Positions 24,508 through 34,709 of a stretch of DNA of 64,000 bases are shown one piece after another; the first letter of the stretch is position 1; each line of letters begins with the position of its first letter. Below the pieces are notes generated by a model. That model was not told where the DNA came from. It saw nothing but the letters and a program-made list of their open reading frames with translations, and ran no database searches. Both the position numbers and the translations under genes were made by a program. The DNA lies in contig NW_017265163.1 in the NCBI RefSeq assembly GCF_001638985.1, positions 310,001 through 374,000 on the forward strand, given 5' to 3'. The DNA comes from Phycomyces blakesleeanus NRRL 1555(-) (taxonomy: Eukaryota; Mucoromycota; Mucoromycetes; Mucorales; Phycomycetaceae).

Positions 24508-27221
24508 TTAATCTCTTACAAATTCAACCATTAGCTCACAGTGTTCTGTGTGAGGGAACAGGTCGACAGAGATTGCCCGGGAAGGTTTAAATGGAGTTCC
24601 CAAGTATCGTTTAGATATTGGTCGACACAAGCTATGAAATACAAAAATAAATAAATAAATAAAATATATAGATATTCAGACTAAGATTTTTCTTATATTT
24701 ACCCAATAAAGTTTGGTTGTGCCTGTTTGGCATCACAGCTTATATAAATCACTTTTTTGATTTGGGTGGATTCACGCAAAGCACGAATAACAGTTGAATG
24801 GACTCCATTTCTATATCATATATATTAAGGAAAATATCATTAGAGTCTGTAGCTATATTAAATTGTAAACCTAAAGCTGTTTTCTTTTTTACCTTGGAGG
24901 GTCCAATACAGCCACAACTTGTTCATTATTTGACTTTATGAGGAGGTCAATTTTATCCTCTATTTTACTAGCAAAATATTTTACATTGGATACACCTATA
25001 CATGTATATATATACATTTCATAATTAACCATCAGCCCATCTCCCCACTTATATTTTCAAAAGAATAGCAATACAAATAGTAAGAATATTAAACAAGTTT
25101 ACCATTCATTTCTGCATTGAAGTTGGCATCAACAATAGCTTCCGGAACCATATCAATACCAATAACTTGGTCTACTTTCTTGGCCATGGATATACCAATC
25201 GTACCGGTACCACAGCAAATATCCAGCACAGTGGTCTTCTTTGCTGAATCTATCTCACACCATTCAGCGCATTTTGAGTACAGAAGCTCCGTAGCAGGTG
25301 TGTTGATTTGAAAGAATGCATTATTAGAAATGCGAAACCTTTTTTTATATAGTAATAGTAGTAATATTAAGAAAGTGAGATTGCTTGATTTGATTTATTT
25401 GCCTCCCTTTCTTATTTTACTTACTTTGAGCCTAAAAGATCTTCATAGACATAACCATCACCAGTCAATACTTCTGTAGTGGCCTTTTCGTTCATTCCAT
25501 TCGAAACACCATTCCATATCTGAAGTAAGATTGTCTTGATATTAACCTTTTCATTACTAGGGGTTTTAAGGTTGGTCAGGTAGTCTGCCAATTTGATCTT
25601 TTCTTTGGAAACCTGCTCTTCCGATAAGGTTTCGGTGTTCATTTGAACGACCACCATAACTAGACAAAGTACAAGTACAAATATATATATATTTAGCCAA
25701 AAATAATTATAATCATAATAGAACAGAATAAAAGGGATATAAATAATTTATGTATGCTTTAACGACCTACCATCTCCAGATTTCTGTGTCTTGGTTGTAA
25801 GCGCTCTCCAAACACCTTGTTTTGAAACTTTATCGTAGACATCGTATTCAGAAAATCGTATATAGTCCTTTTTGTTTTGACAAATATTATGAGAATTGTA
25901 CACACACACACACATATATATATACATATATATATAATTCTTATATCTAATATAACTTACCTGTACAGATTTCACGATTGTCTTTGCTGTGTCAGGAACA
26001 TTGAGACAATCAGCAGGGTCCAGGACAGATATAATTCCATCGCGATATAATCCAAGTTGGAAGCCGACACTCTTATTGCCTTCCAAGTCAGTTCCAATAC
26101 TGAAATCGCATTTCGTACGATATCCATTAATTTCTGGAGAAGCAATAGGATCCAGGAACTTGCAAGGTTTGTTTTCACTGTTACAAAAATAATAATAATA
26201 ATAAACATAACATTATTTGCTCATATTAATCTAATTATCACAGCAGTATATATTTTTAAAGAAATAAAGATATAATTGCATAAACTTACTGATCAAAAGC
26301 CCATGAAATTTGGGCCTTTCCTTCGTCACTGACATCTTTAAGTCTGGCAATTTCTTTCTTCAGTTTAAATATATGCTTTATCCCGGATTTGTTCTTTGTC
26401 TTTAGTTGTTCGTCATAAGGGATTCTATATATCCACACATAACAGAGAACAATAAATATTATTATTACTATTTCAAATACCAGCATATATATATATATAT
26501 ATATACGTATATTACTTGTATAGAGGGGTTACTTGATCAGCAAGTTTCTCTGCTGGTGTACGTGAATCATTCGAGAGTATCTCACTAGCCTCTTTTCTTT
26601 TGTCTTCGTGGCGTTTATTAAAGGCTTCTTCAGAAATACTAGAATACTCGGTTGCAATTGTGTTTTTTCTCAACTGAGTTCCTTCTAATTTCTGCATTGC
26701 TTCTCTTGCAGCTTCTTCAGTCTATAACATTATCATTGATTAATATATATATATATATATTTATATATCTAAAGGCTTTATTTAATTTACCTTGAAATTG
26801 ATATAGGCATAGTCCCATCTAGGAGACTTTTTAAACTGTTTTACTCCCAATGACTTGAAAAGAGTAGAGACAGAGTTCATGTCTTTGGTGGGAAGGTTGA
26901 GTACTTTTACACGATGAATAAACCCAGAAGTCTCTAGAAGAGCTGCCTCTGCAGGAATGAGATTGGTTGCAATCCCCGATGCAGCAGATCCTGGTGTTTT
27001 TTTTTTAAAAGAAAAATAATGTACATAATGTATACATAGAAGATCAATGAAGATGCATGATGAGTACAATTATCTCAATCTAAATAATTATTATTATAGC
27101 AGCAGTTGTAATAGTGATATCCTTTATATATGTATATATATATGCATTTGTGTGTGTGTGTGTGTGTGTCTATAACCGAGACAGGCCATGACATACTTAA
27201 TGCCAATGAATATCTTAGCAT
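24508..27221 (-). CDS. tRNA (uracil-5-)-methyltransferase, TRMT2A/Trm2 type
   Basis: Eleven minus-strand exons, all in phase: 27197-27221, 26791-26990, 26516-26721, 26290-26424, 25961-26177, 25771-25867, 25425-25659, 25103-25338, 24893-24995, 24703-24810 and 24508-24631; 561 residues. The N-terminal part (about 25-95) is an RRM-like fold ([20 protein letters not shown]) as in animal TRMT2A. The catalytic part has [33 protein letters not shown], the AdoMet motif [18 protein letters not shown], the catalytic cysteine in YISCDAKQA, and [13 protein letters not shown] at the C-terminus. It makes m5U54 in the T-loop of tRNA using S-adenosylmethionine. The 25-nt first exon (MLRYSLAL) is inferred from an ATG, a GTATGT donor and correct phase, so the first few residues are uncertain. 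Confidence 0.92.
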
Positions 27222-27847
27222 GATTCTAAACCTCACAACTTTAACTTTTTTTTTGAAAAAAAGTTAAAGTCAAAGTATTTCAATAAAAAACAAGTCCTTC
27301 CGTTCAAACTCTCCCTTCTCATTTTTATTTTAATATAAAAATTGGTGTAGACAGATAAAAAGTACAAAAAAAAGAGTAAAAATGTAAGCTGTATTATTGG
27401 ATTAGAGTTTAAAGATATTTTGTCCTTATTAAACAACACTGATTGATTAGTCTTTTTCCATTGGCATTAGAATTGAGAAAAAGAGCATTTCTTTATGGGA
27501 ATGATGTTCTGTAGCGTGCAAGATGTAGACGGACTCGCAATAAAAGGCTTTTACTTAATGACAAGCAAGGTATTATAAGTACAATTTTACCTAATATGTA
27601 CTTGAGCTAATTTTGTACCTTTTTTTAAAGAAAGGTGCGGTCAGTCATAAATTAGTCTGATTGGTTAAGTTCAAGATGAATTCGTTTTGTCCCCCCCTCC
27701 CCTCTTTTTTTTGCCCTTTTTTTTTAACCTTTAGTCTGTCCACACCAGATATGAGTGATCCTGAGCGCCGTGACTTGTCTTTTTATATGGGGAAGTACAG
27801 AATCTCGCATTCAAAAATGAGAAAATAAAAAAAAAATTGAGATAGTA
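27222..27847. other. intergenic, nothing assigned
   Basis: AT-rich, with a C/T-rich run (27690-27725). It may contain the tRNA methyltransferase promoter near 27222. No coding exon seen. Confidence 0.4.
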
Positions 27848-28216
27848 GAGAACCCGTTGGGACGTGATATTTTGTTAGACTGCTAAAAAAGAATTATTAG
27901 TGAAACCCAGTCAAAAAAAAAGAAAAAACTCAACCACAGTTGATGAAAACATAAGTACTGTGACAAACATAAGAGAGATACATCTTAATAAACTTGGCTT
28001 TCCAAGACTTATGCTCTTAAGTAGATATATAGAGAAGGCTCTTGACTATATTAGATTTATGTTCGAAGGTGAAAAAACAAGCTAAATTCTTAATAAAGAC
28101 TTGGTGATGAAATGGCCTCCTTCAGTAAACTTTTACATATTTTCATTGGAATTTAAATCGCCGTGTAAAGCAAAAGTGAGTGAAAATTCTAAATTTTCAC
28201 TCGACAACGGGTTCTC
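27848..28216. mobile_element. small TA-flanked inverted-repeat element (MITE-like, Tc1/mariner type)
   Basis: The 369-nt interval begins with GAGAACCCGTTG and ends with its reverse complement CAACGGGTTCTC. A TA dinucleotide lies immediately outside each end (27846-27847 and 28217-28218), as expected for a Tc1/mariner target site. Just inside the right end is a hairpin with 11-nt arms (GAGTGAAAATT ... AATTTTCACTC, about 28176-28200). It holds one short frame (27900-28085) with no recognisable transposase, so it would be non-autonomous. The same 13-nt terminus, GAGAACCCGTTGG, occurs at 61496 beside a decayed Tc1-like transposase. Confidence 0.7.
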
Positions 28217-29251
28217 TAGTCTATCTTTTAAAAATAGAAGAAGAGGGCATAAACTTGTACCAATCTCCCATCAAAGTTGACGAATTTAGTAGAGGGTAAA
28301 TTATTAAAAGTCTCAATATTTTTTACTGTACGTACATTAGGCTTTTATCTGTAACTGTACAACAATATATAAATATTATCATAATGTCATTGTCTTGACA
28401 TTACGTATCAAATACTTGAAAGGTGGAGTTTCTCAAACTTAACCTGAAATTATCTCAAAAAAAGTTTTGATTTTTGATCTTTGAATGAGAAACTGTGCAT
28501 GGTTGCTGGAAAGCACCTCTAATATGCCAGGGTAACAAGTTATATGAAACATGCTATTGTCCTTACTTTTGGTTTTCGGTAGTTACGAATGAAAAAAAAA
28601 AGACGAAAAAAAAATATCGTAACCCTCAAGATTACCGAAGCTTTCTTTTATAGTTGCAGATGTATTGGTTTGTTTAAAAGCTGATTTTGTAACAAATAAG
28701 CGTTTTGTTTGACGCAAATTTTTATCTGATTGAATGTGCAATATATGTGAATATATCACTACAAGTCCCATTTAGACCTCGTTATTTCACTTGTTACAAA
28801 ACATAATTATCTCTCTTTTTCTCTTTTTTTACTTTATAGCTCTATCTCTCTATTTCTGTCTCCTATTTTTTTTAAAAAGAAAGCTTACATGAATACTATT
28901 CAAGTAAGACAGAAAAAAAAGAATAACAGTAAGAAATAAGAATCAAAAATAGAGAGAAAGCGAAAGAGAGAAAGAGAGAAAGAGAGAGAAAAAGAAGCAA
29001 GAGATATATGTCAAAAAAAAAAGAAAGGAAGAAATAAAGAAAGATTAGCTAAAAGGTAATACGTTAACAAAGAAAAAATATATGGAAGATGCAGGTTGAC
29101 CAGAGAAAGAAAGATGAAATAAAGAAGAAAAATATATAATAAAGTAAAGTAATAAAGTAAAATATGGAAGTGGAATGCAAGAGTAAAAAAAAAATTGTGT
29201 GAATGATGCGTAAAGAAGCAAATGGTGTCTTCTTTTTCTTTGTCTCTGGCA
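28217..29251. other. intergenic, nothing assigned
   Basis: Poly-T/poly-A and AGAGA-rich purine runs (28905-29060). It includes the 3' UTR of the MAPKKK gene near 29250. No exon-like sequence seen. Confidence 0.4.
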
Positions 29252-29828
29252 TTATCGTTGGATTGATCGCTTGGAAGCTCTTCTTTCGATATCCTTTGTC
29301 TGCATATATTCCTAATATATAAATATAAAATATGTTTAGTATGTAGTGCAAATTATAACTAGTCCATCATTTACTCGTCTTACCTTGAATTTAAAGGTAG
29401 GATCTTGGCGAACAAAGGGATGTACCAGAAGATCAGCCGCAGTAGGCCGTTCAACAGGGTTACTAAAAACATTTACAAGTTTAGTCATTAAGAAGAAAGC
29501 TACATTTGGATATACTCTAAATCCTCTTTTTTTTATATATCTATCTATTTATATTTACATGGTAAAGCATTGTTGGAGAAAATCGCGTGCATGCTCTGAT
29601 ATGTCTTTGGGTATGGGTGGTGCCTGGTGTTTTCCAAGCTATATATATATATTATCAATAGTAATTGTTAATAAGGGTCAAAATATTTGTGCCAGCAGCT
29701 AAACACCTAATACTTACGCTGTACAATGCTGCAAGTGTATTGAGATCAAGCCAAGGGTGGGAACCTGTCAACATTTCAATGACAGTACACCCAAGACTCC
29801 TGTGAGACAAAAGATAGATAGATAATTA

Positions 29829-29863
<35 letters not shown>

Positions 29864-32800
29864 ACTCCCATCTAATTTTTTTTTAAAAAACTCTTCTTGA
29901 GATATGTTGAGAAAAATTACCAGATATCAATCTTTGCACTGTAGGGTGCTCTGTTTACAACTTCTGGTGCCATCCAAAATATGGTGCCTCTCATTATAGA
30001 GTTTTGTGCATTAGGATCGTATGCTTCGTCTTGCCCACTCAGCTTGGAAAGGCCAAAGTCAGTAATTTTGCAGACACCATTGTGATCAAGAAGAATATTC
30101 CCGGCTTTGATGTCCTATTTTCATTTTATCGACGCATTGATTAATTGACAAGAACGAATTTATATTAGAATTATTAATATCATTAATATTAAATAATAGA
30201 AAACTTACTCGATGTAAAACATTTCGGTCGTGGAGGTATTCAAGTCCCAAAAGAATTTGACGTGTAAAGAAGCGTACAAGTGGATCATCGAATTTGCCAC
30301 TCTTGCTCAAACAGGTTGCAATACTACCACCAGGAACGTACTCAAGGAAGATATGTAAGTGTCCTTCTTCTTCATCTGCATCGTATCCAAGATATTGAAC
30401 AACGTTGTCGTGCACCAAATTCTCGAGAAGAGCGATTTCCCGATAAAGCGAATCAACGTGGTTGCGCATTTCTGGATTGGCAAGTTCGGATTTGGTGGTC
30501 GGCAAGTCTACTTGTTTGACAGCAATCCACTCGCCGTCGGCTGCCAAGTTGAGAGCGTGGTAAACACGACCAAATGAACCCTTTCCAATCAACTCACCAC
30601 GCATCCACTGCATTTTGGTAGGAACTAATAAATACATAAAAAAAGTAATACGCAAAAACAGAGGAAAGGTATAAGACTTTCTTTCTTTCTTTAAGAGAAA
30701 AAAATAATAATAATATAGCACAAAAATTGAGCCCCATCCCTCCCCACCATCCCTCCCACTCCCCCCTTCAATTTCTCTTCCTTTTTTCAAGACATGTTCC
30801 CACATTTCCTTCCCCTCCAAACCTGCCTAATTTGTCCATATAATTTCCGGATATGGCTTCTCGAAATAGTGTTTGTGCCTCAACCAGCTGTCCAGGTTTG
30901 ACCTGTTCAACCTTTTGTCCCCACATTTTGGTACTTCGTCGTCGCAAGTTATTGCTTGCTCTGAGGGCAATCTTGGTCAACTGCCATTTGCGATGAGCTT
31001 CATTGGCCAGAACACGCACTGATTTTTTGGGTGCCAGGTTGCATCGTGCAGCAGGAGCGACTGAGGGAATGGCGTTAATGACGATCTCTTTGTCGAGATC
31101 GTATCCAGGGAGGTACTTGTCAATGTCACCAAACAACTTTTCTACCGTAGGTCTGGTAACCCAATCAGCATCATAACCAGCTCCACCTCCTCCACCGCCA
31201 CTTCCACTTCCACTGCCACTTCCACTGCCACCGCTGACAGGTGTTTCACTTGAATTTTCGTTAAGTGTCGACTGGGGTGAATAAGCGCTGTCAACTAGGC
31301 TTGGGGGTGTCTGTGTATTAGATTGAAGTCCTGGTGAAGGTTGACTAGACGGAGATCCCGATTCGGCTAGTAGAGTAGGAGATACATCTATGTGAAGGTC
31401 TTGGTTTTGGAAGCCAACCGTGTGTCCTGTACGTCCTGGAGACGAACTCTTAGTATCATTGTTTAATTTCTTTTTTTGTAAGGCTTCCTCTCGTTCCTTT
31501 ATCAATTGTCCTTCGGTTGGCCACAACAAGGTAGATTTGGAAGGCTGGGGAGTATTTGATGGCTGAACAGCCCAGAGAGATGGAGAAGGAGAGGGCGAGG
31601 GCGAGGGAGATGGAGATGGAGATGGAGAAGGATTGTATGAAGGTGCATCTGACGGCGGGGTAGCTCTAATGGATAGAGGTGGGGAAGTAGTTTGAGCAAC
31701 ATTGTTAGATGGATGGACAGCCCAAAGAGAGACTGGAGATGGCTGAGCAGATTGTCTAGGTGTTGTCACAGGCGACGCCTTTCCGCTATCTAATTGAGGA
31801 TTCTGTACTCTTGGAGCCACAGCCCACAATGAAACAGCTTGTTTCGTAACGGGTGATTTTACGCTTTCAACAATAACAGGAGGAGGAGGAAGGGGATTAG
31901 TGGTTGCGTCGGTGATGAAAGTAGATGTTATGGTGGTGGGGTTTGTGGCGGTATTTGTTGTTGTGGTTGGTGTGTTTGTGGTAGTAATAGTAGCAGTAGA
32001 AGAAGCTGCGGTTGTTCTGTCTACAGCCTGTTGCATTTTTTTGGGTGGAATAGCCCATAGTGAAATCGATGGTTTCTTGACAGGTTCATCAGTTTCATGA
32101 ATAGGTAATGGGGGAAGAGGTGTGCTGTTTCTATCTCTTGAAACACTCGATATTGGTTGTGGGCCTGGCTGTTTAGGTGGAATAGCCCACATTGAAGTGG
32201 GTGGTTTGTGGTCTGCAATGTTGATCGAGTTTCTTGTCGCAGTTCCATTGGTCCGTGCGGAGAGGGTCGATTGTGGTTTTGGTGCAGTTGGCCAAGGCGA
32301 AGAGGTAGATGATCTGCAGCTCTTTTCGGATGATGATGTCTGTGGGCGTGGTGGGATGTTGTTCCATGAGGTTTGTCTGGATTCTACACTAATATCAGTA
32401 GATTGACGAATCGGTTGCTGGCGAGGTTGAACAGCCCAAAGGGACGCGGGTGGCAATGCTTTTGTGAATTCGGGGAATACTTTTCCTGATGCTGATGCTG
32501 ATGATGCTGATGATGATGGTAGGGTGTTATTATTGTTAGTATTATTGTTATTGTTATTATCTTCAAATGGGTTTGACACCAATGTGTTTGTTGCACTGGA
32601 AGTATTGTTGGTATTTATGGTAGTTGTGGTGGTTGAGGAGGATTGTCCTGGCGAGACAGAGTATTCAGTTGATGTAGATCTACCTGAAGATCGTTTGAGG
32701 TTGAGATTGTTGTTACTGTTGTTAAGATTAATATCAAAGCAGCTATATTCGTCGCGAGTATCGTCAATGGGGGATGTTGTCGTGGTGGTATTTGTGTATC

Positions 32801-34709
32801 TTTGGGGCTCAGATACGAAATGATTATTTTCTTGGCCTGATGCAGGATCAAGTATCTGCAATCGACTGACAGGGGAAGCGAGAGAATTTGGGCCAATATG
32901 CGGGCTCAGTCGATCTGGCTGCATATAATTTTGTTGTCGACGCTGAGGGTCGTGAATATCTGAGTACCCAGGCGGCCAATTGGCCTGTGTTGGAGATATT
33001 TCTGCGGCTGAATATGACGATTGGCTGTACTGTTGTTGTGGGTGTCGGTACACTTGTCTGTAATAGCCACAAATCGATGACAAATAAGAGAGAGAGTAAA
33101 AAGAGGAAAAAAAATACTAAAGAATAAAATAAAGTAAAGTAATAAAAAGAGTGCTTACCTTGGATATTGGTTGGATCCACCTGAGAGATCTCCACTCATT
33201 CTATCGCTATTGTAGTGAATCTCTAATGGCCGTACCAACACTCTGTCCTTGGAGGAACTATCCGATATCCGGCAGATATGAACAAGATCGCTATCTAACA
33301 GGGCAACATCTGTACTCACACGACCAAAAGCACGCACATACACACACACACACACCTTCACTTTAATCACCTTTTGCAAGATAGCATCCAATTGAATTTG
33401 ATTTGACTTACCATGTCGATTGCCATTTTCATGAAAGAAGCTGTACTGTTCAGGTTCCCCTTTAAGGCCAATCTTTTTAAGAATCAAATGTTTAATGTGC
33501 TGAGCATCTTTTATGTCTGTCACCACTAAGCTAAAGAAGGTGTCTGAGTCCGTGGTAACCTGGATTCGTTGCTCGCGTGAGGATGGGGGCTGTGGCTGTG
33601 GCTGTGGATGCTCCTGCACCAAAGAAAGGAGGAGAAAGATTGAAAAAAAAACACAAAAACACAAAAACACACACACACACACAATTCGTTTAAAAGGATA
33701 TAAAAAAATATAAAAAAAGCTCTATATATATGTATGTACTTGTCGCTGTTGGACTCTTAGCCCGGTCATCTTCCAGTTTGTTTCTTGGTCTCCAGATGAC
33801 ATGCGAGGACTTTTGGGACTGTGAATGCGATCTGGTGAAACATTTGATTGTCCAAAACGGCTGTTTACTCCAATAGCAGGAGTTCCAGGTATGTAATGAT
33901 GGATCGGCCGACCTCTTCCAGAAGGACCTATTGGTCTTATCTGTGGTACATTGAGGGTTTTCATGATCTTCGAAATTTGCTCAGGTGTGGAAGATATCCG
34001 TTCTGGAATATATGGTCTTATCCGAGCATAGTCTGAGTCTAATGTACTTGGTGGTGGAAGAGGGCGTGCAGTTCCATACAAAGGAGTGGTTGAACTGCGT
34101 GGAGGGATAACTAGTCGAGGCTGTAGAAGAACTCTGGTCTGCATGGGATCATGATACCCTGTTTGTTCATGTGGTCCCGAAAATGACTCTAAAGAACCAT
34201 CGGACGCCTGTTTATTGTATGTGTGTGAATGTTCTGATGTGGTTGGCGTATATATATATATATATGTATGTATACATTTGTGTTTGTGTGTCTCTGTATA
34301 TATTATGTGTGCGTTTTTTTTTGGATGAAAGTTTTACCTGATTAGATTCATGTGGTTGCAATTTTTTAATGCTGTGCACCAATCGTCGTTTTTCGCTGTA
34401 CGCCAAGGATGATCTGGGCACTTTGCTCAAGTCGCTGATGGTTAGTTGTAAGAAGCCCTTGCCATGAATCTTTCTTTCTACACATCAAGAATAGTAAAAT
34501 GTGTGAGCCCTGTCATCTTGCTTATGGACATGCGTCTAAAAAAACCTGCCTTCAAAGAATGAGACGATGCCATCCCAACCGTTGTCTAGCAACCAACGAA
34601 CCACCTTCTCCGTAGGCCAATCTTCCTGAGCGGATGGCATTGAATCTTGTGTCAAATTTTGATTAGGTGGAAATTGATTGTTTATTGAATATTCGCTTTC
34701 TAGTGCCAT
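29252..34709 (-). CDS. MAP kinase kinase kinase, Bck1/Mkh1-like, with SAM and RA-like domains
   Basis: Twelve minus-strand exons: 34550-34709, 34338-34477, 33740-34207, 33412-33613, 33159-33309, 30827-33057, 30209-30624, 29921-30114, 29718-29799, 29559-29638, 29384-29462 and 29252-29311; 1420 residues. SAM-like domain at about 25-95 (WPTEKVVRWLLDNGWDGIVS, GKGFLQLTISDL). RA/ubiquitin-like domain at about 270-350 (LVVTDIKDAQHIKHLILKKI). The long disordered linker has seven LWA[V/I]xP-type motifs and a Gly/Ser run. The kinase domain (about 1123-1390) has GELIGKGSFGRVY, WIAVKQVDLP, LHRDIKAGNILLD, TDFGLSKLSGQD and RGTIFWMAPEVV, typical of Bck1/Mkh1. Bck1 relays Pkc1 signals to the cell-wall-integrity MAPK cascade; that role is inferred by homology. 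Two junctions appear to use GC donors (see findings). Confidence 0.93.

Noticed and set aside
26782..27069. Upstream extension of the second tRNA methyltransferase exon through the A-run
   Set aside because: No ATG in that frame, and an acceptor (ACACCAG) precedes 26990. A 25-nt first exon fits better.
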